A stretch of 64,000 nt of DNA from Saccharothrix tamanrassetensis (lineage in GTDB: Bacteria > Actinomycetota > Actinomycetes > Mycobacteriales > Pseudonocardiaceae). The stretch's first letter is position 1, and the number at the start of each line of letters is the position of its first letter. The DNA lies in NCBI RefSeq assembly GCF_014203665.1, contig NZ_JACHJN010000017.1, positions 1 to 64,000 on the forward strand, given 5' to 3'. The notes beneath the pieces were generated by a model. That model saw only the letters and a list, made by a program, of their open reading frames with translations. It was not told where the DNA came from and made no database searches. Shown here piece after piece: positions 27,495 to 35,288 of this stretch. Both the position numbers and the translations under genes were made by a program.

Positions 27495-30400
27495 ATGCAA
27501 ACCTGGGCCAAGCGCGGTATTCAATCCGCACTTGTCACGGGTGGTTTGCTGATGCTCGGTACGGGCATCGCTTCAGCCCAGGAGAACGTCAGTCCCGACG
27601 CTCCGCCGCCGCCGCTGGACGCGCAGGTGCGGGTGCCGGTCGAGGTCGACGAGAACAACCTGGGGACTCCGGCGGGCAACCGCGACCTGCCGGAGATCAA
27701 GCGGGAGATCAACACCGGGAGCGTGGGCGTCACCGCCCCGTCCGACAACCCGCTCGTCCGCAGCGCCCAGGACCGCGTCAGCACGGTCGACACCTCCGGC
27801 TTGACCCGCGGCAACGCGGCCGACGGCGACATCGTGGTCCCGGTCAAGGCCTGCGGCAACGCCGTCGCGGCCGGTGGCCCGGCCAGCGCCACCGACACCT
27901 GCACGCAGTCCACGTCGAGCAACGGCGACGTCCGCACCACCGCCTCGAACAGCTCGCTCGCGGGCAACGTCGCCGCCGTCCACGGCGCGACCCCGGTCGC
28001 GGCCAGCGGCAACGCCGTCGCGGCCGGCAGCAACGCCTACTCGGAGTCCACCGCCAAGCAGGACGCGTCCGCCGGCGGCGACATCGCCACCTCCGGCTCG
28101 GACGGCTCGCTGTCCGGCAACATCGCCGCCGTGCAGCAGTCCACCCCGGTGCAGGCGACCAACAACGCGGTCGCCGCGGGCGGCATCGCCAACAGCACCT
28201 CCAGCGCGGACAGCACGGCCTCCTCGGGCGGCGCGCTCACCACCAACGGCGACCGCAGCTCGGGTGCCGGCAACGTCCTCGCGGCCCCGTTCGCGCCTTC
28301 GGCCGCGGTGAACGGCAACTCCCTGGGTGCGGTGGGCAGCGCCGACACGGCGTCCCGCAACAGCACCAGCTCCACCGCCGGCGGCGAGAAGGCCGCCCGC
28401 AACGGTGCGGGCCGGTGGATCGACACCAGCGGTGAGAACGCCTCCGCCTCGGGCAACGTGCTCCAGCCGCAGCTGGCCGGCCCCGTCTCGGTGGGCGACA
28501 ACGCCGGCGGCGTGGTCGGCAACGCGGACGCGGTCAGCGCGACCCGCAGCGACGCCAAGGCCGGCGGGGTCACCGACACCAGCGGCGACGACTCGACCGC
28601 GTCCGGCACCATCGTGGACGCGCCGATCGCCCTGCCGGTGTCCGGCGCGGGCAACTCGGGTGCGGCCGTCGGCAACACCTCGGCCCGCCACTCGAACGAC
28701 TCGGCGGCGACCGCCGGCGGCGAGACGCTGACCAACGGCGACCGCTCGACCATCTCCGGCAACTCGGTGAACCTGCCCCCGGCGGGCGCGGTCGACCTGT
28801 GCGGCAACGGCGCGGCCGGCGGCGGCATCGCCAACGCCGACTGCACCAACGAGGTCGACTCGCGCGCGGGCGGCTACAACGGCAGCACCGGCAACGACAG
28901 CGTCGTCTCCGGCAACATCGGCCAGGTCCCGGTGGGCATGCCCGCCGAGGGCTACGGCAACGCGCTGGGCGCGGCCGGCAACTCGTCCGGCACCGCCACC
29001 GAGCAGAAGACCATCCGCTCGGGCGGCGCGCCCAACAGCCGTGACGACGACGGCACGGTGTCCAGCAACGTGGTGACCGCGCCGACCGCGTTCGGCGGCC
29101 AGGTGTTCGGCAACGCGGGCGGCGCGGTGGCGAACCCGAAGTCCGGCGCCGACAGCGACACCACGATCGTCACCGGCGGCCCGTCCGAGGCCACCGGCAA
29201 GCACGGCTCGCTGTCCGGCAACATCGTGGAAGCCCCGACGTCGAACCCGGCGCAGGTCTTCGGCCTCAACGCCCTCGGCGTCGGCAACGGCTCGTCGGAC
29301 GTGAAGAGCGAGCTCGACTCCCGGTCCGGCGGCTCGGCCCTGTCCACCGGTGACCAGGGCTCGCTGGCGGGCAACGTCGTCTCGCTGCCGCAGGCCTCGT
29401 CCCCGCAGGTGTTCGGCAGCGCGGTCGGCGCGGGCAGCAACGTGCGCAGCACCGCCGACAACGAGTTCACCTCGTTCTCCGGTGGCGACGTGAAGACCGG
29501 GGGCAACCGGGGCTCGCTGTCCGGCAACGGCCTCACCGCCCAGCCCGCCGTGCCGCTCCAGACGTTCGGCGACACGGCCACCGCCGCCGGCAACGGCGAG
29601 TCCAAGGCGGTGAACAACTCCGCGGTGATCGCCGGCGGCGACCACGACACCAGGGCGAACGAGTCCTCGTTGTCCGGCAACCTGGTCTCGGTGCCCGCGA
29701 ACGCCGAGCCCGGCGTGTTCGGCGACGCGGTGACCGTGGGCGGCCTGGCCTCCTCGGACGCGAAGACCACCAGCCTGGCCCACTCCGGTGGCAAGACCGA
29801 CACCGAGGGCAGCGGCGCGGCCACCGGGCACGACCTGTCCGTGCCCGCCGAGACCCGTCCGGTCGTGCACGACGTGCCGGTCGACGTGCTCGGCACCGCG
29901 ACCGCCGACGTGCAGGACAGCGCCGCCCAGCGGACCGGCGAGGACGACGACGACGTCACCCGCAACGTGGCGCCGAAGGGCATCCAGCTGCCGGCGGGCG
30001 TGGACAGCCTGATGGGCCCGACCGAGGTGCCCTCGCTGACCAGCCTGGACCGCCTCACGTCGTTCGGCAGCCTGGACCGGCTGTCCGACTTCGGTTCGGT
30101 GCGGCAGCTGATCGACCCGGCCAAGCTGCTGGACCCGTCGCGGCTGAACGACCCGGCCGCGCTGGCGGACACGGCCGAGCTGCCCAAGCTGACCGACGTG
30201 AACGGCTTCGGCAAGCTGGTCGACCCGCGCAAGCTGCCGCTGAACCAGATGCCGGTGAACCAGCTGCCGTTCAACCAGCTGCCGGTGAACCAGCTGCCCG
30301 CCACCCAGCTCCCCGCGGCCCAGTTGCCGGTCACCCAGCTGCCCGCGGCTCAGCTGCCCGCGGCCCAGTCGCCTGCGGCCCAGTCGCCGGCGGGTCAGCT

Positions 30401-31409
30401 GCCCGTCGGCCAGCTGCCCGTGCCCCAGCTCGGCAGCCTGACCGCGCCGAAGCTCGCCGCCCCGGCCCTGCCGGCGCCGGCGCTGCCCACGCCGGACCTG
30501 GGTGCCCCCGCGCTTCCCGCGCCGGGACTCGGCACCCCGGCCCTGCCCGCGCCGGACCTCGGTGCTCCGGCCCTGCCGGTCCCGGCGCTGTCCGCGCCGA
30601 AGGCCGGTGCCCCGGGAGTGCCCGCGAAGGCGGCGCCGAAGGCGCCCACCGGCACCAACGGTGTGCAGACGCCCCTGTCCACGGTGGCGAGCCTGGGCAA
30701 GCTGCCCACCCTGGCCAAGCTGCCGACGGTGGAAGACGGCACGGTCCTGCCGGGCCTGAAGCAGCTGCGTGACGCCGCCACCCTGCCCCGCCCGGCCACG
30801 CTGCCCAAGAAGCAGGCGGGTCTGTCGCAGCTGAACCAGGTCAAGCCCGGCCTGGCGAAGCTGAGCAAGGTCACCGGCACGACCAAGCCGGCCGCGCTGA
30901 ACAAGGTCCGGCCCGTCCTGTCGAAGCTGGGCGACGCCGCCAACCTGCCCATGCCCGCCGCGCTGGCGGACCTGCCCGAGCTGACCGACCGCCCCGACGT
31001 GGCGGACCTGACCGACCTGTCCGACGAGCGGTCGTTCGGCGGCACCCTGCCGCTGCTCGGCGGCAACCTCGGCGTCACCCCCGTGATCCAGGGCGTGCTG
31101 CCGCTGCCCGGCACGGGCGGTCAGCAGCGCAACGTGCCGACCCTGAACACCCTGCCGATCGCGTCCCCGGTGGTCCTGCCGGTCGTCGTGCCGGTGCCGG
31201 GCGTCGCGCAGCCGCGCACGGCGGTCCCGACCCCGAGCCTGTCCGACGCGTCGGTCAGCGGCATGCACATCAACCCCCTGAACGGCGTCGAGACCCCGGC
31301 CCCGCTCACCGGGGAAACCGACCGCGCCTACGCCCCGGCCATGGCCGGCCTGGACTCCAAGACCGTCTTCGGAGCCCTGGAAACCACCACCATCCTGCCC
31401 CGCATCTGA
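27495..31409 (+). CDS. Giant secreted protein with chaplin-like repeats and Pro-rich tail
   Basis: A 1304-aa protein. A Sec signal covers residues 1-28 (ends ASA). Residues about 113-780 hold about 13 tandem units of 50-51 residues with the pattern SGN(I/V)xx(A/V)PxxxPxxxxGNAxGxxGN, an acidic/Ser middle, and a closing GG. The pattern resembles the chaplin domain of streptomycetes (SGN..Q.P...P...CGN....G...). Only units 1 and 7 keep two Cys (C120/C136 and one pair near 437-452). Residues about 915-960 are (V/A)NQLP/AAQLP pentapeptides and about 985-1035 are PALPAP-type repeats, ending in a Leu/Pro-rich region. There is no sorting signal or C-terminal TM helix. GAAGAAGGAG precedes the ATG. A role in surface hydrophobicity or aerial growth is inference. 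Confidence 0.8.
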   Translation: MQTWAKRGIQSALVTGGLLMLGTGIASAQENVSPDAPPPPLDAQVRVPVEVDENNLGTPAGNRDLPEIKREINTGSVGVTAPSDNPLVRSAQDRVSTVDTSGLTRGNAADGDIVVPVKACGNAVAAGGPASATDTCTQSTSSNGDVRTTASNSSLAGNVAAVHGATPVAASGNAVAAGSNAYSESTAKQDASAGGDIATSGSDGSLSGNIAAVQQSTPVQATNNAVAAGGIANSTSSADSTASSGGALTTNGDRSSGAGNVLAAPFAPSAAVNGNSLGAVGSADTASRNSTSSTAGGEKAARNGAGRWIDTSGENASASGNVLQPQLAGPVSVGDNAGGVVGNADAVSATRSDAKAGGVTDTSGDDSTASGTIVDAPIALPVSGAGNSGAAVGNTSARHSNDSAATAGGETLTNGDRSTISGNSVNLPPAGAVDLCGNGAAGGGIANADCTNEVDSRAGGYNGSTGNDSVVSGNIGQVPVGMPAEGYGNALGAAGNSSGTATEQKTIRSGGAPNSRDDDGTVSSNVVTAPTAFGGQVFGNAGGAVANPKSGADSDTTIVTGGPSEATGKHGSLSGNIVEAPTSNPAQVFGLNALGVGNGSSDVKSELDSRSGGSALSTGDQGSLAGNVVSLPQASSPQVFGSAVGAGSNVRSTADNEFTSFSGGDVKTGGNRGSLSGNGLTAQPAVPLQTFGDTATAAGNGESKAVNNSAVIAGGDHDTRANESSLSGNLVSVPANAEPGVFGDAVTVGGLASSDAKTTSLAHSGGKTDTEGSGAATGHDLSVPAETRPVVHDVPVDVLGTATADVQDSAAQRTGEDDDDVTRNVAPKGIQLPAGVDSLMGPTEVPSLTSLDRLTSFGSLDRLSDFGSVRQLIDPAKLLDPSRLNDPAALADTAELPKLTDVNGFGKLVDPRKLPLNQMPVNQLPFNQLPVNQLPATQLPAAQLPVTQLPAAQLPAAQSPAAQSPAGQLPVGQLPVPQLGSLTAPKLAAPALPAPALPTPDLGAPALPAPGLGTPALPAPDLGAPALPVPALSAPKAGAPGVPAKAAPKAPTGTNGVQTPLSTVASLGKLPTLAKLPTVEDGTVLPGLKQLRDAATLPRPATLPKKQAGLSQLNQVKPGLAKLSKVTGTTKPAALNKVRPVLSKLGDAANLPMPAALADLPELTDRPDVADLTDLSDERSFGGTLPLLGGNLGVTPVIQGVLPLPGTGGQQRNVPTLNTLPIASPVVLPVVVPVPGVAQPRTAVPTPSLSDASVSGMHINPLNGVETPAPLTGETDRAYAPAMAGLDSKTVFGALETTTILPRI
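27831..29835 (+). repeat. Array of about 13 degenerate 150-153 bp coding repeats
   Basis: The protein repeats of the preceding gene begin at IVVPVKACGN and recur about every 51 codons, each closing with a short (L/I)(S/A)GN motif. DNA copies are diverged, so this is an old duplication series, unlike the recent 15-18 bp arrays elsewhere in the window. One unit (the fourth) carries a roughly 10-residue insertion. Confidence 0.8.
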
Positions 31410-31426
31410 CCGACCTCCCTCCCGCG

Positions 31427-31462
31427 GCTGAGCCCCTGGCACACCAGTGCCAGGGGCTCAGC
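31427..31462. terminator. Strong bidirectional terminator hairpin
   Basis: GCTGAGCCCCTGGCAC (31427-31442) and its exact complement (31447-31462) form a perfect 16-bp stem with a 4-base loop, 18 bases after the repeat-protein stop and before the end of the convergent GGDEF gene. Confidence 0.88.
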
Positions 31463-31514
31463 CCTGTTCCGGCCAGGATCGCCGGCCCCGCGACCCGGCA
31501 GGTCAGCGGGCCGG

Positions 31515-31615
31515 CCACCGCTCCAGCACGTCACCGCCCGAGGCGCCACCGCCCGACGCGTCACAGCTCAGCGCGTCACCGCCCAGCACGCCGCCCAGCA
31601 CGTGCCCGCCCCGCG
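31515..31615. repeat. Degenerate GC-rich short repeats in a convergent gap
   Basis: Imperfect copies of caccgcccgacgcgtca and gcccagcacg-type units (for example at about 31530, 31545, 31575 and 31590) fill the gap between two convergent genes. No gene is seen in 31463-31646. Confidence 0.5.
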
Positions 31616-31646
31616 GTTCGTTACCGCAGCCCCGCACCTCGGCACC

Positions 31647-32459
31647 TCAATGCCGCAACCGCTCCTCCACGTGCGCCAGCACCGAGTGCACCGGAGCGTT
31701 TCCGTCGCTGGTCACCCAGCACACCCGCACCCCCGGCCGCACCCGCACCCCCGCGATCCGCACCGCCCGCCCGGCCAACTCCCGCACCCTGGCCGCCACC
31801 GCCTCGCCACTGCCGTTCGGGTGCTCGGCCACCACCGCGAACTCGTCCCCGCCGTACCGGGCCACCGTGTAGTCGGCCCGCAACCCCTCCCGCAACCGCC
31901 CCGCGATCACGGTCAGCAACTCGTCACCCCGCCGGAACCCGTGCTCCCGGTTCACCGCGGCCAGCCGGTGCACGTCCGCCAGCACCAGCGAAGCCAGCGT
32001 GCCGTGCGTCCGCGCCCGGGTCAGCGCCTGGTCCAGCCGGTCCAGCAGCAGCTCCCGAGCCGGCAGCCCGGTCAACCCGTCCAGCAGCCGGGCCGAGTGC
32101 GGCACGTCGTCCTGCACCGGCCGCAGCACCACCAGCACCTGTCCGCGCAGTTCGAGCGGGTGGTACTCGGCCCACACGCGGGCGTGCGGCAGGACCATCG
32201 GGACGGTCTGCGGTGCGCCGGTGCGCAGCACCTGCGAGACCAGTTCGGCGCACGACGGCAGCGGCGCGCCGGAGGTGTCGCGGGCCTGCGGCTGCTGGAA
32301 GCCGGGCAGCGCCGACGAGGGCACGCCCATCAGCGAGGCGGCGAGCCGGTTGCCCGCGAGCACCGCGCCGGTCACGTCCTGGAGCAGGAGCCCGACCGGG
32401 AGTCCGGCGACGAGTTCGTCCCACACCGCACGGTGGGTCGTTGTCCGCACGGTACTCAT
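31647..32459 (-). CDS. PAS-GGDEF protein, probable diguanylate cyclase
   Basis: A 270-aa soluble protein. Residues about 10-120 look like a PAS sensor (GLPVGLLLQDVTGAVLAGN). Residues about 125-270 are a compact GGDEF domain starting at DGLTGLPARELLLDRLDQAL. The active-site motif YGGDEF is intact, and the metal-binding Asp and base-binding Asn are present in ADVHRLAAVNREHG. The inhibition site five residues upstream reads RADY rather than RxxD, so product feedback is probably weak or lost. The ATG has GGAGGG 10 bases upstream. It lies next to the chaplin-like gene but is separated from it by a terminator. Confidence 0.87.
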   Translation of the reverse strand: MSTVRTTTHRAVWDELVAGLPVGLLLQDVTGAVLAGNRLAASLMGVPSSALPGFQQPQARDTSGAPLPSCAELVSQVLRTGAPQTVPMVLPHARVWAEYHPLELRGQVLVVLRPVQDDVPHSARLLDGLTGLPARELLLDRLDQALTRARTHGTLASLVLADVHRLAAVNREHGFRRGDELLTVIAGRLREGLRADYTVARYGGDEFAVVAEHPNGSGEAVAARVRELAGRAVRIAGVRVRPGVRVCWVTSDGNAPVHSVLAHVEERLRH

Positions 32460-32563
32460 AGGACTCGTGCCCTCCGCCGGGTGCAGGCCTGTCCGTGAAG
32501 AGCCTCCCCGCAGGTCGCGGCCTTTTCAATAGGCCCGACACCACTCGGTCCGGTGATCTTCGG

Positions 32564-33400
32564 TCAGCGGTGTAACGCTCCGACCATCGACTCGAAGTCC
32601 ACTTCGGACACGATCGGCACCCGGTACGCCCGCGCCCGCCGGGCCTTGCCGGACAGCGTGAACGGGTCGGCCGCGACCAGCACGCGGGTGGACCGGGTCA
32701 CGTACCCCTGGCTGACGAGGCCGGCGTCGTGCGCGCGGGAGACCCACACGTCCCGCGGCTGGGTCATCTGCCCGGTGAACACCACCGGGTCGCCCCGCCG
32801 CAACGCGACCCGCTCGGTGCGCGCCACCACGACCGCGTGCCCGCGACGCACCTCGCCGATGTCGTCACCGGGCAGCCGGGGCCACGGAACGGTAGGTCCG
32901 TCCAGCGACCCGTGCCGCAGGTAGTGCGCGAACAACCGCCCGGTGGCGCGCGCGTCGTGCAACGCGGAGTGCGCGTCGTCCAACACGATCCCCGCAGCGT
33001 CGCAGCAAGCCTGCAACGACCGCTTGGAGCCGGGCAGGAACCGGGCCGCCAACCGCATGGTGCACAGCCCGTCCAGCGCGAGGTCGACGCCCAGGCGGCC
33101 GAACTCGGCGGCGAGGAACCGGGCGTCGAACGACAGGTTGTGCGCGACCAGCACCCGCCCGGCGAGCTGCCGCGCCAGCGACCCGGCGGCCTGCGCGAAG
33201 GTCGGGGCGTCCCACACGTCGGCGGCGCTGATCCGGTGCACGTGCTGAGGTCCGAGGTCACGCCCGGGGTTCAGCAGCGTGCACCACTCGCCGGTCTGCC
33301 GGCCGGAGTCGTCCAGCCGCACCACCGCGACTTCGACGACCCGGTCCGACCGCCCCGCCGCGAACCCGGTCGTCTCCACGTCGACCACGGCATACCCCAT
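32564..33400 (-). CDS. DEDDh 3'-5' exonuclease with C-terminal BRCT domain
   Basis: A 278-aa DnaQ-like exonuclease. ExoI motif VVDVETTG has D7/E9, ExoII is HNLSFDARFL and ExoIII is HSALHDARAT, together giving the D-E-D-D-h metal and His set. Residues about 200-278 (GDPVVFTGQMTQPRDVWVSRAH, VTRSTRVLVAADP, KARRARAYRVPIVSEVDF) form a BRCT domain. Similar proteins occur across actinobacteria and are thought to act in DNA repair or proofreading. The ATG at 33400 lies inside the arm of a perfect inverted repeat and has no ribosome site. It is 25 bases after the TetR gene on the same strand. Confidence 0.92.
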   Translation of the reverse strand: MGYAVVDVETTGFAAGRSDRVVEVAVVRLDDSGRQTGEWCTLLNPGRDLGPQHVHRISAADVWDAPTFAQAAGSLARQLAGRVLVAHNLSFDARFLAAEFGRLGVDLALDGLCTMRLAARFLPGSKRSLQACCDAAGIVLDDAHSALHDARATGRLFAHYLRHGSLDGPTVPWPRLPGDDIGEVRRGHAVVVARTERVALRRGDPVVFTGQMTQPRDVWVSRAHDAGLVSQGYVTRSTRVLVAADPFTLSGKARRARAYRVPIVSEVDFESMVGALHR

Positions 33401-33424
33401 GATCGGCAGACCATACCGATCATG
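33398..33424. promoter_or_regulatory. 27-bp palindrome over the exonuclease start codon
   Basis: CATGATCGG and CCGATCATG are perfect 9-base arms around a 9-base spacer. The exonuclease ATG (33398-33400) is part of one arm. On the minus strand TATGGT, a TANNNT-type -10, lies in the spacer, so the element can be an operator over a leaderless promoter, or in a read-through message a hairpin hiding the start codon. Confidence 0.65.
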
Positions 33425-33425
33425 C

Positions 33426-33983
33426 TCACCCCCGCAGCGCCCGGAGCGTGAGGTCGACGACCGTGTCGGAGAACGTCCCGGTCAACGGCCCCGTTCGCAG
33501 CAACCACCGTTGGTACACCGGGCCCAGCAGCAGCTCGGCGGCAGCCGGCACGTCGACGTCACCCCGGATCTCCCCGGCCCGCTGCGCGGCCGCCAACCGC
33601 TGCTCCAACACGACTCGCCGAGGCGTCAGCAACAACGTCACCAGATCCGTCCGGGCCTCGTGCACGAGCACCCGGCAGACCTGGTCGAACCGCCGCTCGG
33701 CCAACTCGTCGATGGCCTCCCGCAACTCCAGCCGGAGGTCCTCCCCCAAGTCGCCCAACGGCCGGACCGCCCGTCCGGAAGCCCCGAACTCGACGAACGC
33801 GTCGAACAACAGGGGCCCCTTCGAAGGCCACCACCGGTAGATGGTCTGCTTCCCCACCCCCGCCCGGGCGGCGACCGCCTCGATGGTCAACTTCGCGTAA
33901 CCCAGCAGCTCGACCAACTCAAGAGCGGCCGCGAGGATGGCCCGCCTCGAACGGTCGCTGCGCCGCGCCGCGTCGGGTGGCAT
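33426..33983 (-). CDS. TetR family transcriptional regulator
   Basis: A 185-aa regulator. The HTH lies at residues about 12-60 (AILAAALELVELLGYAKLTI, then GVGKQTIYRWWPSKGPLL). The C-terminal domain matches the TetR_C family often seen with the YRWWPSK-type recognition helix. The ATG has AAGGG just upstream. It sits directly upstream of the exonuclease on the same strand with a palindrome in the 25-base gap, so it may control that gene. Ligand unknown. Confidence 0.88.
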   Translation of the reverse strand: MPPDAARRSDRSRRAILAAALELVELLGYAKLTIEAVAARAGVGKQTIYRWWPSKGPLLFDAFVEFGASGRAVRPLGDLGEDLRLELREAIDELAERRFDQVCRVLVHEARTDLVTLLLTPRRVVLEQRLAAAQRAGEIRGDVDVPAAAELLLGPVYQRWLLRTGPLTGTFSDTVVDLTLRALRG

Positions 33984-34142
33984 CCCTTGATCGTATGCGC
34001 CATTTTGCGGACGTTCACCTCACGCGGCACGTGGTGTGCGGGCAAACGGTCGGTGGCGCGCGCCCGCTTCGACGCACCGCGCCCTCCCGTCGTGCGGGGG
34101 CTCGCCGCCGGCGACGTGTCGATCTGCGGCTGCCCGGTCGTA

Positions 34143-34502
34143 CTACGGGGTCGGGCGCAGGTGCCGATCCAGCACCTCGGCCTCTGCGCGGAGCCGCTCG
34201 GCGAGGTCGGTGCGGCCGAGCTGCGCGTACTCCTTCGCGGCGGCCGTGCGCTCCTGTACCTCGTGCTCGACGATCGACCGCAGGTCGGCTTCGGTGAGGT
34301 GACGACGTTCCGCTTCTGCCGCACCCAGGCCGCTTGCCGCTCCCGCGACGTGTTCGCTCCCCGTGACGTCGCCGGACGAGTGGCCGTCGGGGACGGCTTC
34401 GGCGTTGTCGATCGCCGCCAAGGCGGAGCGGAGTGCGGTGATGGCCACGCGGTCCCGGGCCTTGAGGGCCGCTTTCAGGTCGTCACGCAGGTTGGTGCGC
34501 AT
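34143..34502 (-). CDS. GatB/YqeY domain-containing protein
   Basis: A 119-aa protein of the YqeY family, which shares the tail domain of the GatB amidotransferase subunit. Visible features are MRTNLRDDLKAALKARD and ALRSALAAIDNAEA at the N-terminus and LTEADLRSIVEHEVQERTAAA in the middle, followed by the family's helical end. The ATG at 34502 starts the conserved region. It is divergent from the TetR gene at 34552 with a palindrome between them and may be under its control. The role of stand-alone YqeY proteins is not established. Confidence 0.85.
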   Translation of the reverse strand: MRTNLRDDLKAALKARDRVAITALRSALAAIDNAEAVPDGHSSGDVTGSEHVAGAASGLGAAEAERRHLTEADLRSIVEHEVQERTAAAKEYAQLGRTDLAERLRAEAEVLDRHLRPTP

Positions 34503-34528
34503 AGGGCGGAGGTCCAATCCGGTGGTAG

Positions 34529-34549
34529 CAGTACGAGTATATGGTACTG
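34529..34549. promoter_or_regulatory. Palindromic operator between yqeY-like and tetR genes
   Basis: CAGTAC-gagtatatg-GTACTG has perfect 6-base arms with a 9-base spacer. It ends 2 bases before the tetR GTG, and its spacer includes TATAT, a likely -10 for a leaderless tetR message. Autoregulation is probable. Confidence 0.6.
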
Positions 34550-34551
34550 GT

Positions 34552-35175
34552 GTGCCACGGGTTGCCGATCATGACCAGCGTCGTACCCAGATCGCGCGGG
34601 CGTTCCAGCGCCTGCTCGCCGCGGAGGGGTTCGCCGCCGTCTCGTTCTCGCGGGTGGCGGCCGAGGCCGGGATCTCGGTCGGGCTCATCCAGCACTACTT
34701 CCCCGGCAAGGACGCGCTGCTGCGCTTCGCCTACGACGACGCCGCGAGCCGCATGGGCGAGCGGGTGCGGGTTCGTGTTCGCAACGGCGAGGCCGCCCGC
34801 CTCCCGGTCGCGGAGGTGTTGCTCGACAGCCTGGCCGAACTGCTGCCGCTCGACGCGGCGCGGGACGTCGAGTACCGCGTCCGGCAGGGGTTGCAGGCTC
34901 AAGCGCTGCACCAGCCCGTTCTGGCCGATGTCGCGCGGCGGGCGGGCCGGGACCTCCTCGGCTACGTCACCACGGTGATCGAGAGCGGCGTGGAGCGCGG
35001 TGAGGTCGAACCCGGTGTCGACGCCGTGCTCGCCGCCCGCACGATCCTCGCGACCGTACAGGGTCTGGCCGATCAGCTCGCGCTCTCGGGCGCGGACGCG
35101 TTCCCGGCACGGGAGGTGCTGCGCCGGGTCGTCGCCACGGTCTTCACCGGGCGTCACGGTGCGCGGGAACGCTGA
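34552..35175 (+). CDS. TetR family transcriptional regulator
   Basis: A 207-aa regulator. The HTH lies at about residues 8-55 (RRTQIARAFQRLLAAEGFAAV, GISVGLIQHYFPGKDALL), of the type seen in BetI/RutR-like repressors. The C-terminal domain is helical (AVLAARTILATVQGLADQLAL). The GTG at 34552 is selected because it follows the operator and has no ribosome site, consistent with a leaderless start; longer frames run into the yqeY-like gene. It may also control the esterase downstream. Confidence 0.87.
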   Translation: MPRVADHDQRRTQIARAFQRLLAAEGFAAVSFSRVAAEAGISVGLIQHYFPGKDALLRFAYDDAASRMGERVRVRVRNGEAARLPVAEVLLDSLAELLPLDAARDVEYRVRQGLQAQALHQPVLADVARRAGRDLLGYVTTVIESGVERGEVEPGVDAVLAARTILATVQGLADQLALSGADAFPAREVLRRVVATVFTGRHGARER

Positions 35176-35226
35176 CCTCCTCGCTCCGTCACGCCGCGTA
35201 CGAAACCCCCCGCGACAGCAATAGGG

Positions 35227-35251
35227 TCATACGGCTAACGTAGCCATATGA
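35227..35251. promoter_or_regulatory. 25-bp near-perfect palindrome upstream of the esterase
   Basis: TCATACGGCTA-ACG-TAGCCATATGA matches at 10 of 11 arm positions. It lies 38 bases before the esterase ATG and 52 after the TetR stop. It differs from the operator at 34529, so the bound protein may not be the neighbouring TetR. Confidence 0.6.
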
Positions 35252-35288
35252 TCGTATTGCTACGAGGGTCGGTCGGGGAGCGAAGGCG

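Noticed and set aside
27573..31442. 1289-codon frame antisense to the chaplin-like gene
   Set aside because: Composition (Arg, Gly, His, Val) mirrors the third-position GC of the sense gene; no start context or motif. The sense frame has a signal peptide and regular repeats.
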